DNA of 64,000 nucleotides, taken from Chondrosia reniformis. Taxonomy: Eukaryota > Porifera > Demospongiae > Chondrillida > Chondrillidae. Position numbers and translations under genes: made by a program. The notes beneath the pieces are model-generated. The model was not told the origin of the DNA. It saw only the letters and a list, made by a program, of their open reading frames with translations, and ran no database searches. How positions within the stretch are numbered: position 1 is the stretch's first letter; each line of letters opens with the position of its first letter. The stretch is from NCBI GenBank assembly GCA_947172415.1, contig OX359195.1, forward strand, positions 4,997,501 through 5,061,500, given 5' to 3'. This document shows, piece after piece, positions 1-12,490 of this stretch.

Positions 1-313
1 TCTAAATTGTATACCAAATCCTCAGTAGCCAAGAAAACCCTTACTTGCCCTAAAATTACAAATTTCTTAGTAGACCTACATGATAAGTATGTTATAGCCC
101 CTGCCCCCTATGAGTATGTGTTTATGAAAGGACTACTTAAGGATAACATCACTATAGCTATACTATAGCTAGTAAATTTTCCAATACTTATAGGTATGTT
201 GATGACCTTGTATGTATCAACAACAAGGATTTTGAACTGTCAATTAGTGACTTTTATCTCAAAGAACCTATTATTAAAAAGACAATTATCAGCCCTAGGA
301 AATCCCCTTTTTA
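1..313 (+). pseudogene. Decayed reverse-transcriptase fragment (non-LTR or Penelope-like)
   Basis: Frame 1 reads through an ITNFLVDLHDKYVIAPAP stretch, recalling the 'LH..YV..PADKA' segment seen in many invertebrate RT-domain proteins, and stops at about 170. From 192 another open piece reads RYVDDLVCINNKDFELSISD and ends at a stop at 313. The Y-V-D-D box is the RT catalytic motif C form. The middle of the domain is deleted and stops interrupt it, so this is a dead copy running off the left edge of the window. The exact class cannot be told from this much sequence. Confidence 0.6.
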
Positions 314-319
314 GACTAA

Positions 320-605
320 AGGCCTTTTCACATTGCGATGCGCATTTGAATTAGGATCGAATTCGCATCAGTTTAATGCGCTTTGAAAGCGTTTCGACCC
401 GTTCACATTTACTCTAACCGCAAGCCTAACTGTATACAATTGTTTTCCTTAATGCGCTTTAACCGCACCCAATGCACCTCCGGAGGTGAATTGGGTCGAT
501 GCGCATTAAGGCGGATCGAGGAATCGAATGCGCATTGAAATTTTATCGTGTGAAACCGATTAATGCGAATTAATGCGCGTTATCGTTGCAAGTGTGAAAA
601 GGCCT
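320..605. mobile_element. MITE with AGGCCTTTTCACA termini, PIF/Harbinger-like
   Basis: The termini are AGGCCTTTTCACA and its complement TGTGAAAAGGCCT, and imperfect complementarity continues inward. A TAA triplet flanks both sides (317-319 and 606-608), as expected for a 3-bp target duplication. It is non-coding, about 286 bp, and inserted next to the RT remnant. Confidence 0.75.
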
Positions 606-681
606 TAATTCATAAAATTAAATTTCATCATGTGTCTTAGTTAACACCCTATTCAACTTTTGGCACCAAAATTGGGTATTT

Positions 682-940
682 AAGGCCCCTAGATTTAGCA
701 TAGAGAACCAAGGATTCACAAAAGATCAAGATAAAGATTAAGCAAAAGACAAAGACTCCCAGGATTACTGATGAAGGGTGGCAGAAATGGCTGTCTGACC
801 CAGTGGAGAAGAAGATAAAAGAAGGAAGAAAAGACTCCTGTATCTTTATCCAACGCTCTCTTCAGGTTTAGTTCCCCAATAGGCTTTTTACAGAATAGGC
901 ATAGCATGTAGGAAAATGGTGTATTAGATCTTTCATATAT
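682..940 (-). repeat. Interspersed repeat family P, full-length copy
   Basis: On the minus strand this contains the family hallmark close to GGAACTAAACCTGGAGAGAG, then a pyrimidine-rich TTTTCTTCCTTC tract, a TCCACTGGGTCAGACAGC box and CACCCTTCATCAGT. Copies recur near 9.25, 13.96, 15.45, 20.21, 26.42, 35.70, 47.47 and 56.22 kb. It is non-coding; the short open frames across it are incidental. Confidence 0.7.
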
Positions 941-1682
941 ACTGAGAACACCTTAAATTGGTTACAATTTGAGCATCAGCAACACTTATTATTATTAGGA
1001 CATTTTGACCCATAGGTCTTCTACAGCAATAAAGAATACCTTGTATGGATGCACTATTTAATGTTCATTTGTTCTGCAATATCTTAGATGGCACCATCTA
1101 ATACAGAGGTTACAGGCTATAAACTTCATTACGAATGTTGTAGATTTGATGAAAATTTGTCTGAAGGAAGAGTAAGGGCTACGTATTTTTGATTACTTAA
1201 GAATATATATATACATATGTTCAATACTTTTAGGAACATTTTAACTCCAAGGAATCCTGTGGACATCTTTTTAGGAAGTTCATAATGAATAGGGTTAGTA
1301 GCAAGACAATGAATATTTTACTTTTATGATGGTCACGTAATGCATACTGTTTTCTCTGTAAAAATTTGGAAACATTATTTATAATGTTAAATTTATATAC
1401 ATTAATAATTATTTTTAGTATCATTATTATTGTCAGACAACAAATTTGGTGTTTAATTAAAATGATTTGCACACACGTAGCAATGTTACCAAGGTGAAGT
1501 TGAGTTTATCCACTCAAATTATTGGCTGCTTTGTTGGGAATATATATATTTGTAATCATTACTATTCTAGACGCTTAAGTATCTTTAAAATTACTCAAGA
1601 ATTATAACACGTATGTACACTAATCAAATGAAACCAAATTATTTAATTTACATAATCATACAATTTCCATCTTCAGTGCAAT

Positions 1683-4600
1683 ATGGCACAAACAAGGGTG
1701 AGTGGTTTATATGTAAAATGATGACATAACAAGGACAGGAAGTTTATTACTCTTATTCTTTTTTCTTTATTATTTTGGAAATTTATTACTAATATTCTTT
1801 ATTACTCCTATTTTTTAAATAGGACTAATGATGTACCATAATTCCAGAAATTAATGTGTGGTTAAAACTAGTAAGTAAGTAATTACTAAAAATGTGATTT
1901 AACAAATGTGAAAACTATACCATTAGGTAAGGAAACACAAAGTTTCTTCACTCGTAGGCAGGGACTCCCATGGGAAATACTTGAAGAGACCAGTTATTAT
2001 ACAATTGTTTCACGTTCTGTTCTGGCACATGTACCTCAGCCAGCTGGCAATGCAAATGCATTACTGTAAAACTGTGTGTTTTAAGCATGCATAATTTTTA
2101 AAATGCTGTTTTAAGTAATGTGCCTTGAGAATGACTTGCAAATTTTCAAAGTTTATAAAACACCACATTTCTGGAATTACGGTATTAAATGAGGACTTTC
2201 TGATGGAAAAGATGGTTAATTTTTTTGGGTAGGTGTCCATATAAATTACTCGCCCTTATTTGTGCCATTTTTTGCATTAAAGAATGGTAATTGTGTGATT
2301 ATTGAAATGCTTATAAATTTGGTTTCATTTGACTAGAAAAGCTTAGTTTAAACTTCCTGAATTAATGCTGTCATTTGCAAAACAACTCATAAATTAAGTA
2401 TTATAATGAAGATTAACAATTTTATTCTATATTCTGCTTATGTACCCCGGACACTCCTAAATAATTTATAGAGATTGGGGTATTAATAGTATTAGAGGTC
2501 TATAGCAACTAATTTTTTTAGATTTAAAGTTTCTTATTTCTCTATAGATTTTGCCAGTGCTGGTGGTATTACATCTTATGGAAGATGCTAACTTATCTGA
2601 TGACGAGGCTCACAAGAGAGACGAACTATTGGCATTCCTGGGGAAGGCTAGTTATACACATCTGTGCTTATGTCTACCTATAATTTGGTTTCCTTTTTGT
2701 AGTATGTGCTATATTAAGTATGATAATTCTAATGTTCACATACTACAGTTTCAAAAACCATCAATACACACCAGTTGTATACATTAGAAATTGCTTTAAC
2801 AGAAAAATTATATACAAGAACAGGCATTACCCCATGTACATGTAAAAAACTTATGTGAAGAAATACTGTGTATGCCAAATAATTTTGTTTATGCAGTATC
2901 AGGGGCATAGGGAGGGGGGTTTCCATGGGTTTCTGGAAACCCCCTTTCAGAAATATGGGAAATATTCGAGATTTGACAATTGCGTAAGCCAATTCGATCT
3001 AGCAGCTGAAGACAATTGTGTAAGCCAAGGTGATCGCTTTCTGTATGGTTAAGAAGCGAGGCATGTGTTTGCGCTTTGCGTATGCCTAGTATTATGATGT
3101 CATGATGTCTGTTACTGTTAGTAAAATGGAAGCCCCATTTGAAAATTCCAGGCTACACCCCTGAGTTTGACATACAGTATATACTTCTTGATTGGTATGT
3201 GAAATGGCTTCAGTAAAGAAACAATGGTAGAGTGCATTCAAAAAATTTTAAGAGCAATTTAATAATCCTTCTAATACTTAAATGTGTCATTCCTTTAAAA
3301 CACTGCATAAATGCTTAGCTTGTTGTTGAAAGTATTGGCTTTGAAAATACTATATTTAGACAATTCTATGATATTTAAACAATACTAGTATCTCTGTAAA
3401 ATAACCACACTACTACAGAGGCAGAATATGTAAGAGACTTCTTTTAACTCTGTTACTATATTTTACTTGTGTATCTTTTAGTACACTTTGCACATGCCTT
3501 GCACTGTGGACTGGTTATTCTTTTAGCAGGTGTCTCAGTTAATCAACTAAGGTGCTATCTTCCTATGATTGGTGACCTAACTTCATGTAACATACAAAAA
3601 TGTCAATCCTCAACTAAAAATGGCCATTCCTTATCAGACTATACTATATAGCCAGGACTGTTTGGACATATCAAAGTCTATGTATGTATATATATACGTA
3701 GTGCAACACTTTCAATCTAACATACCAATTCTTTTTTCTTGTACGTATTTCCGGCAAAGGGGCTGGCTATGCGAGAATGTTTTAAAGTTGTAAACTTATT
3801 GATTGGCACTTGTGGTTTTATCGATTGCTATTTATACATGGTACAGGTATATATGTATAGTACGTCCTTGTCTATTTCCATGTAGGATGCCACTAGCACT
3901 GATGTGCTAAACAAGATACAGAAGAGTGAAAGCCAGTTAAAAACTATTCAGGAAATTTCCCAAAGGCAAGATCAATCATACCTGGAGGTAAAGTGAAGCA
4001 ATAAACAAAATATATTTATGGTGCATATAATCTATCACAGTAGTTGATAACAATTGTAACTTTTTTTAATTTTTAAGCTGTTAGATTACCTGAAGGAAGT
4101 ACTATGTCAACAACAGGATGTACATCAGCAATTGTCCAGATATAATGTATGTGAAGAAAGTAGGGTACTTTAAGATTTGAAGCTAATCTTAAAGCTTTGA
4201 TGTCTAATGCATAATTTAAGTCTGGATATAGTATAACGACTAGGTGTGAAAACAAGTATTTTGAGTTTAACAAACTCATGGGCTGATTCTGGCTGTTGCT
4301 TGATTGCTGTCAGTTTCAAGGCCTTATCTCATAGAAAACGTTTTTGCGCAAGCTTTACATTACATAGTATTAGTAAAGGTAGTTTCAAAATCCTTTTAGT
4401 TGGTTCACTGTTCAAAGGAAGAGTAAGCTAATTTTAAGAAAGCCAGCCGAGCGTCTGCCATTTTGTTGAAAGATATTATTTACTGTATTTATGTACTGTA
4501 CACATTATGTTTCATGCAGTTCCTGTGTTTCATTTAATTTTTTTATAGATTTTCATATATTTCCTATGTGTACACGTACGTAATACAGTGGAGCACAGAT

Positions 4601-7600
4601 ATAACGAACTTCAAATTGCAGTAAATTTATTTCGTTTTAACCGAATTTCGTTATAAAAAAGATATGTTTTAAGGCACTCATCATATCCATACTCGTCACG
4701 GTAAATTATAGATGGAATGTCTATAGCTCTAAGTCATTTGTTCGTTTTTTGTAGTACATTGACATCAAAATAAATTCAAAATTTATGTTTATATATGTTC
4801 AGAATTTGTCAAAAGCAATTTTATGCTTTTGACAAATGGTCTTTTCATGCCTGCATCAAGTTCTTCTAGCACTTTCAGTTTAAAATAAACACTGTAAGAC
4901 TTTCGCTTGGACATCTTAAATCAACTTCAGCAGAACGAAAAATACCGTATACTTAAGGTGTTAAGGTGTTAGTTATTACTTGACCGCTAAAATAACATCG
5001 AATTCATTATAATGTTCGTACCCATTATGTGTATACACTTCATTCGCAAAAACTTAACGTCCAGGATCAAAACACCAGACCAGGAAAGTTTCGTTATAAA
5101 CGAATTTTTCTAAGATTCGACCGTAAAATTTCGTTATAAACCGAAGGTTTTATGTTGTTTAAAACCGTTTTTCAAAACGTTTCGTTACAACCAAAATTTC
5201 GTTAAATTCGTGTTCGTTATAAACGTGTTCCACTGTATATAATTTCAGAATTAGGACCACCTCCAAATTAAGGCCAAAAAGGTGGTCGCATTTGTGAGGT
5301 TCCATTGTATAAAGGAAAGGAAACAAATTCTTTAATTTGAGACAAGGGCTTCATGAAACAGTCAAATGAAGCCAAACATTGTCCCATTTCTGATTTTATG
5401 ATATTATGATTGATTATACATTGATTCCATGCATTTCCTATTTGAAGAGTATCTCAGAGAGTACAATACCACTGTCCTGATAGCTTTTAGACTGAATACT
5501 AATCTTAGTAACCTTTTGAAGGATTGACTTGTTGCTTCACAAAGGTCATGAAAGTTACCAATCAACCAATGTATGTATATACATAGGTATACAACCTAGG
5601 AGTAAGTGCAGCCTTTGACTTTAGATACAGTATATTATTTTAAAGATGAGTTAAATCTGAAAATTAACTGAGTAAAATGAAATACCCAAGATGAACTGAA
5701 GACTCATCGAGCTAGTAAAATAACTTATGGTTAACTGACAAAACATTGTATGGTGGTTGACCAGCTATATTTTCTTACTTCGTATATATGAGTGTGACAC
5801 TAAAATTAAAATTATATAACCAAACATTTCCACAACTACAACTATTCAGTTGTCTTTATCAGTGGTATTACAGCAAGTGAGAGATGGGGTGGAATACATA
5901 CACAAACCGGTCGGGAAAAAAGGGGTGTGTGTGATGAAATGTCTGTGATTATATTTAAGTTAAACAAATATTAAATAAGATCATATATACGAAGTAAAGA
6001 TGGATTGTCCTAACCACTCAGGTCTATATCAGCTATATTTTGTGTAGCAATCACTGGTTAGCATAGATAATATACGTATCTCAGTGATTATTATATGCAT
6101 GTATTGTGTAAACACATTATGTATCTATACGTATTATGCCTCATCAAGGATAATGATCTGAACAGCGATGGAGACCAGCCAAATAGTGTACAGCAGAGCA
6201 AAGAAGAACCTACTTTACTGGAAAAAAAGAAAGATGATCCCGAAAAGGTACCATGTCTATACCTTAATGAATTGTCCTAACCACTCAGGTCTATATCAGC
6301 TATATTTTGTGTAGCAATCACTGGTTAGCATAGATATTATACGCATCTCAGTGATTATTATATGCATGTATTGTGCAAACACATTATGTATCTATACGTA
6401 TTATGCCTCATCAAGGATAATGATCTGAACAGCGATGGAGACCAGCCAAATAGTGTACAGCAGAGCAAAGAAGAACCTACTTTACTGGAAAAAAAGAAAG
6501 ATGAACCCGAAAAGGTACCATGTCTATACCTTAATGAATTGTCCTGGTCTATATCAGCTATATTTTGTGTAGCAATCACTGGTTAGCATAGATATTATAC
6601 GCATCTCAGTGATTATTATATGCATGTATTGTGCAAACACATTATGTATCTATACGTATTATGCCTCATCAAGGATAATGATCTGAACAGCGATGGAGAC
6701 CAGCCAAATAGTGTACAGCAGAGCAAAGAAGAACCTACTTTACTGGAAAAAAAGAAAGATGAACCCGAAAAGGTACCATGTCTATACCTTAATGAATTGT
6801 CCTGGTCTATATCAGCTATATTTTGTGTAGCAATCACTGGTTAGCATAGATATTATACGCATCTCAGTGATTATTATATGCATGTATTGTGCAAACACAT
6901 TATGTATCTATACGTATTATGCCTCATCAAGGATAATGATCTGAACAGCGATGGAGACCAGCCAAATAGTGTACAGCAGAGCAAAGAAGAACCTACTTTA
7001 CTGGAAAAAAAGAAAGATGATCCCGAAAAGGTACCATGTCTATACCTTAATGAATTGTCCTAATCACTCAGGTCTATATCAGCTATATTTTGTGTAGCAA
7101 TCACTGGTTAACATAGATATTATACGTATCTCAGTGATTATTATATGCATGTATTGTGCAAACACATTATGTATCTATACGTATTATGCCTCATCAAGGA
7201 TAATGATCTGAACAGCGATGGAGACCAGCCAAATAGTGTACAGCAGAGCAAAGAAGAACCTACTTTACTGGAAAAAAAGAAAGATGAACCCGAAAAGGTA
7301 CCATGTCTATACCTTAATGAATTGTCCTGGTCTATATCAGCTATATTTTGTGTAGCAATCACTGGTTAGCATAGATATTATACGCATCTCAGTGATTATT
7401 ATATGCATGTATTGTGCAAACACATTATGTATCTATACGTATTATGCCTCATCAAGGATAATGATCTGAACAGCGATGGAGACCAGCCAAATAGTGTACA
7501 GCAGAGCAAAGAAGAACCTACTTTACTGGAAAAAAAGAAAGATGATCCCGAAAAGGTACCATGTCTATACCTTAATGAATTGTCCTAACCACTCAGGTCT

Positions 7601-9011
7601 ATATCAGCTATATTTTGTGTAGCAATCACTGGTTAGCATAGATAATATACGTATCTCAGTGATTATTATATGCATGTATTGTGTAAACACATTATGTATC
7701 TATACGTATTATGCCTCATCAAGGATAATGATCTGAACAGCGATGGAGACCAGCCAAATAGTGTACAGCAGAGCAAAGAAGAACCTACTTTACTGGAAAA
7801 AAAGAAAGATGATCCCGAAAAGGTACCATGTCTATACCTTAATGAATTGTCCTAACCACTCAGGTCTATATCAGCTATATTTTGTGTAGCAATCACTGGT
7901 TAGCATAGATAATATACGTATCTCAGTGATTATTATATGCATGTATTGTGTAAACACATTATGTATCTATACGTATTATGCCTCATCAAGGATAATGATC
8001 TGAACAGCGATGGAGACCAGCCAAATAGTGTACAGCAGAGCAAAGAATGATAAAGTTTATGTCAATGTCATTTTATGTACAGGAAGTTTATACGTAAATA
8101 CGACTTGAGAGACCAACTAAAGTGGTACTATTTGGGGTTAGCCTGAGCAAGCCCCATACTAATGAGTCAACTATATAGGTATTTAGGGCACGATATTTCA
8201 GCTTAGTGCACCATACAGTGCTAATTGGCTACTCACAGTGCTGAGTTGGCATGATTTGTTTTTCACCTTAGAGACAGCTATACATGCTGTCACCGATTTC
8301 TCATTAGCCTATATAGAGAAAGAAGAAACTTTGAGACTCAGCATAGTGTGAAAGGGAGGGAGAGAGGTTGGGTTCAATGGGCTGCAGTAATCTGTCAAAT
8401 ATGTAGCTTGCTTGTACAGTGCAGTCAATTCTCTTTCTTGACATTTATTTTCATGTATATAGACATCTGTCCAAGATTATAATCAAGGTCCAGGACCAAG
8501 GCATATTTTGATCAATGGCCTATACACTTATCAAGTTAGTGATACTATTTGGTAAATTATGTTTAGCAACATGATTCAGCATGATTCATATGCTGATGGT
8601 TGGTTTCTGGCCAAATTAATGTTAATCAAACATTAGTGATGTAAGTGTATAGATATTCTAATGGCTATATAACGTATAATACTTACACAAGTAGAATGCC
8701 ATTTTAGCTTTAGGACTTAAACTAAGACATAGTGGTGATGGTGTGTAATAACAGTAAAACTGTATTAATTTTATACCCATCGTGTTTTAGGGACAAATAA
8801 TATTGTTTCTAATCATAACATACATGTCTTCTTCTGTTTATCATAGAGTATTGTATTGGCAGTGCTAGCTGTATAGACTTCAAAAGCCTACTTGTTGATG
8901 GCACTGTGATATTGTCTTTTATTATAGCCAAAAACTGCATCTGACAGTGATGATAGTCGAGAAGGAATTGCAGAAGAAACACAAAATGACTTGAGTATGG
9001 ATTTTGTGTGA
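1683..9011 (+). CDS. Unrecognised gene with a tandemly repeated 33-codon exon; coiled-coil/acidic protein
   Basis: Seen exons: a possible first exon 1683-1697 (MAQTR, donor GTGAGT); about 2548-2650 (LPVLVVLHLMEDANLSDDEA); 3886-3987; 4078-4146; seven 99-nt exons 6149-6247, 6416-6514, 6674-6772, 6932-7030, 7199-7297, 7457-7555 and 7724-7822; terminal exon 8928-9011 ending DLSMDFV-stop. Exons from 3886 on are phase 0 at both ends, so repeats can be added or skipped in frame. The donor of the 2548 exon is unresolved: GTTATA at 2651 leaves phase 1, while the next exon needs phase 0, so a small exon may be missing. The 3886 and 4078 exons encode a Gln/Leu-rich probable coiled coil. The repeat (KEEPTLLEKKKDDPEK at its end) is charged and probably disordered. 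There is no signal peptide, and I do not recognise the family. All exons used would give roughly 350 residues. An eighth copy at 7991-8050 runs into a stop. Confidence 0.6.
2900..3163. mobile_element. Small element with CAGGGG...CCCCTG termini
   Basis: It begins CAGGGGCATAGG and ends GGCTACACCCCTG, an imperfect terminal inverted repeat of the kind seen in hAT-type MITEs. No clean 8-bp target duplication is visible, so the class is uncertain. It lies in an intron of the tandem-exon gene. Confidence 0.4.
4586..5235. mobile_element. Tigger/pogo-like non-autonomous DNA transposon
   Basis: The termini are CAGTGGAGCACAGATATAAC and the complement of CAGTGGAACACGTTTATAAC, flanked by TA on both sides, as for Tc1/mariner-pogo elements. 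The interior repeats TTCGTTATAAA-type motifs and has no transposase reading frame, so it is an internally deleted or MITE form of 650 bp. It sits in an intron upstream of the exon array. Confidence 0.75.
6006..8050 (+). repeat. Tandem array of 258/267-bp units, each carrying one exon
   Basis: Seven complete units and a truncated eighth. Each unit holds intron sequence, the acceptor CTCATCAAG, a 99-nt exon and the donor GTACCA. Two unit types exist: 267 bp with exon ending DDPEK and the nonamer AACCACTCA after the exon (copies 1, 4, 6, 7), and 258 bp with exon ending DEPEK and no nonamer (copies 2, 3, 5). The two markers are perfectly linked. Introns are as similar between units as exons, which points to recent amplification or homogenisation. 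Copy 8 (exon start 7991) leaves the repeat after SKE and meets TGA at 8048. Confidence 0.95.
8051..8927. other. Last intron of the tandem-exon gene, no feature seen
   Basis: AT-rich sequence between the broken last repeat and the terminal exon. No conserved coding stretch or paired termini were recognised. Confidence 0.4.
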
Positions 9012-9242
9012 CTTATTAAACTGTTTTGTTAAAAGTACATCAGTGGAATGACCTGTACGTGACTTTGGATTGTCCATCAGCTTCGAAAACAACTTGCTGT
9101 GGTATACAATTTTGCTGTAATACACTTCCATTAGGTACATGTGTAAATGTCATTACTATATATGCATCTTTTGCATTTTCTTTTATAAGTTTTGTATGTA
9201 ACTTTTCTAATACTGTACATGAATAATCTAATCACTATTTTC

Positions 9243-9362
9243 CTGCTATGCTCCGAAAAAGGCCTAATAGGGAACTAAACCTGGAGAGGGAGCTTTGGAT
9301 GAAGATACAGGAATCTTTTCTTTTCTTTCTTCTGCTCTACTTGGCCAGGCTGCTGTTTCTGG
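9243..9362 (+). repeat. Family P repeat, partial copy
   Basis: Carries AATAGGGAACTAAACCTGGA and the pyrimidine tract, then ends after TGTTTCTGGGATG, so the right third is missing. It lies in the 9012-10168 spacer, which holds no gene. Confidence 0.6.
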
Positions 9363-9784
9363 GATGTGTATATATGCGTGCTATAACATTCATGAGAAGA
9401 TCTAGGAGTGTTTATAGTCTTGTCTGACTAAATAGTACACACATGTACTCTCTAGGTATAACTGCAATGTTAAAAAAAATCATGGATATTAAGTAAAATA
9501 AAAAGGGTGAATACAAGTATATAAACAAGTAGTTCGAGTTTAAAAACTCGTGGGGCTGCCGCCCCCGGATTAACTGGCTGCATCATTGGGCTTTAATAAT
9601 AACAAATTAATGACAGTTAGATATTTGGTTAGCCAAAAAAAAAGATCAAATGGCTCCAATAATGGCAGCAGCATTTCCTTTCTGAATAGCCATGTAGATT
9701 ACCTTAGTATATTGTAACTTGTACTGTATATATCTTTCCGTAACATGAAGCCATACATCATAATCGGCTGTGGCAGCCCCTAAT

Positions 9785-10020
9785 AAAACATTTACAAAAA
9801 TGATGTTAGCAGTGTCGAAGATGAAAAATTTTGCAAATGGGCCTATTCCTGGTTAGCCACTTTTTGAACGCTGTAGAGGGTCGAAACATGTTTTGGCATT
9901 TAGAAAGGCGTGCATTAATGGCTGCAAATGACCGAAAATTGCATCGTTGGTGATTTATGAGGTGTTGCTTGCTAATAACATAGGATAGGACGGCCATTTT
10001 TTGGCCATTCCTACTCTAAT
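9785..10020 (+). mobile_element. Fragment of a DNA element also present near 62.8 and 63.3 kb
   Basis: Shares ACATTTACAAAAATGATGTT with the ends of the foldback at 63274-63635. It also shares a long middle part (GTTCAAAAAGCGGCTA-like in reverse, TGCATTAATGGCTGCAAATG) with the inverted copy at 62800-62980. No intact protein is present. The 63-codon minus-strand frame here is not supported by any family. Confidence 0.5.
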
Positions 10021-10168
10021 AGGTGGCGATACATATATACCTCTCACCTTAGCCATTAATTTAATTATCACACTTAATAATGTATGAAGCACATTCTAGA
10101 ACATTCCTATAGTTTCCTTTTTATAAGCCTCCAGTGCGGGGGTAGTCAGTTTACAAAGTGCTATAAAA

Positions 10169-12490
10169 ATGGATCATGAAAGTGGTATGGGTGCAAAGGC
10201 TCCTTTGTCAGGTTATAAAGACTACAATCTTCATGAAATGACAAAGGAACAAGTTAGACAGTGGCTGTCAGAGAAACAGATATCAAAAGATGTAGTAGAT
10301 AGTCTATATAGTAAGGAATACTTTTATAGAAGCTGCAATTCATTATACTGCGCGCATGTCGTGATTATATAGCTGAAGAAATAACAGGAGAAGATCTACT
10401 ATTATTGATTGAAGATACTTCTGAATTAAAGGAAATTATTCCAAGATTGAAAGACCGCTTAATTTTTAAAAAGGCAGTTAAGAGTATTCTGAAGGTATCG
10501 TCCTGCACATAATGCATACTAAAGGTAAATAACGGTCCTGTAGCAGGATATATGATTGAATTACAGGCTGATTGTGGTGACAAATCAAAAGAGCTCGAAG
10601 AAACAAGAGATGAAATTGCAGCCAAGACAGAAAAGGTATGCACTGCAATAAAATAAAAAGCACTCACCCCGCAATCATGCATCATTCATCATTAATAATA
10701 TCTGCAGGGAAAGGAACCAAAAGCAGATATACTGCAAACTGGAAGTACGTATATAGTTACATATTATATACGACTTGCATAATGCTTATGTTCTACTACG
10801 TATATTTTCTCATATAGAGGAAACAAGCCAAAGACCTATACATATAGACCTGGATTCACAGTCTGCCACAGAAATGGTACACACGATGATGAATGCATGT
10901 GCTGGAATGTGTATATAATTCAGCTGCCCATGTACAGGACATTATAAAAATTGAAGAGGACATGCCTTTGCCAAATCCCTTTCCATTGCCAAAGCTGAGA
11001 CGAGAATTGCAAGTGGAACTAGCATCAGGAATCATGCAGACTACGACCATAAAAGAAGTGGCTAAAGAAGTAGTAAATGCCATTTGTCTTTATTCTACCC
11101 ATCCAAAGCCAAAAGAGAGGAATAGAGTAGCTAGACAGCTTGTAACTAAATACCCCATTTTGGCAGCATCAGATGATGATATTCCAGAGGCAAGTTTAAG
11201 CAGCTAGCTAGGATTTCAGGTATGCATGACAATATAGTGTTAAAGTACTACTTGTATGCATATTTATATAGCAACCAATGTCTCAAGAAATCAGACATAT
11301 TCTTAAAGAAAAGAACAGGACAAGAAGGCCCAGAATAGATGCAGGGAGTTTTGAGCCAAAAAGAACTAAAGTCAAGAAAGAAGCTGTATGTAGACTGCAT
11401 GCTATGTAATGAGCAAGTGTTCAATAGATCTCACACTTGTATGCATGTGTATATGTATGTAGACCAAAGGGATCTTATCTCAGGTGATAGAGTTACAAGG
11501 TGAAGACCACAGATCATTACAGCGTCATGTTGACCGGCTCCTGGAAGAGTATGAGAAGTCAAAGCCTTCAGTACATTTAGTTGACGAATTAATGAAGGTA
11601 TAGTGCATGAATGAAACCCTGCATGCATATACGTACAATGTATAATGATCCACATTTATATGCATGTACATGCAGATAACCTACAGCTACAGAAGGAACT
11701 GCATACTACAGGAGCAACCTATGGTGATAGATGTGATAAGGAAGTATCCATTTTTAACTGAGCAGAAGCAGGTAATGAATTGATAAAATGCATACTGCAT
11801 TCATATTTACTAATGTATAATATTTCATTTGAATAATATAGTTTTTACAGGAAGTCATTCGCATAACAGGGTGTAACATACACCCTTCAAAGGAAGTAAT
11901 GCAGAAGGTCATGAAACAAGCAATTTTTGAGAAGAATAAACTAGCTAATGCTATTTTATCTGAAAATGGCAAAGTTTGTTGTATGCATCCAACATGTGCA
12001 TGTATATATATATGTATACATGTAAGCAAATGATTTGGTATGTATGTAGATGCAGTTGCTCCTGAAACTGTGGTAGGACTAAGGTTATTGTGTCCTCTTC
12101 TATCCATTAAGGCATCTAAGATTGACCCAGACAATGTGTGCCGAAAAATTATAGTAAGTTCCTGTATGCATGTATGCATGCCAGCCACACTATTGTATAT
12201 GAATCCTATAGGCAAGCCAGATTGTGGAGGAATGCCTGTGTGAAAAAGCACCTATAATACTCTATGACTCTCTGCAATGCTGGTTAAGTATGGAGGGCTT
12301 ACTTTTCATGGAAGTGCCGCCTGAAGAAGCACCAGAATTCCTTTTGGGGGCCTACTATATTTTCAATTTTGACTACAAAGAGAAAAAGCCGGTAATGACC
12401 TTTTTAGAGAAAGTGATATTCAACAAGTACTTTACAAGCTCTGGAAAGATGGAGCTCAGGCTGATGCAAGCAGTGAATAATATCCCCTAG
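10169..12490 (+). CDS. SAM-domain protein, SAMD3-like
   Basis: Twelve exons: 10169-10310, 10373-10494, 10567-10635, 10708-10744, 10818-10876, 10938-11189, 11272-11385, 11484-11597, 11676-11771, 11851-11980, 12050-12153, 12212-12490. Phases all join; total 1518 nt, 505 residues. Residues about 20-90 form a SAM domain (MTKEQVRQWLSEKQ to RLIFKKAVKSILK), a helical protein-interaction module. A charged linker follows, then the conserved C-terminal region of the SAMD3-like family, recognised by the blocks RNRVARQLVTKYPIL, SYRRNCILQEQPMV and IVEECLCEKAPIILYD. In fishes this family is large and of unknown function, probably intracellular. Exon 6 ends at a GC donor (GAG then GCAAGT at 11190); the reading frame only continues if this is used. 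The start is the first ATG (AAAAATGG) before the SAM domain. The orthology is from memory of the family, not a search. Confidence 0.85.

Noticed and set aside
3471-3530. Possible extra exon of the tandem-exon gene (TACACTTTGCACATGCC after a TTTTAG acceptor)
   Set aside because: Its phases (1 in, 1 out) do not join the next exon, which must be entered in phase 0.
6358-7362. Minus-strand frames repeating MIATQNIADIDQDNS
   Set aside because: Mirror frames of the tandem exon units; the plus-strand exons have the splice sites, phases and protein-like composition.
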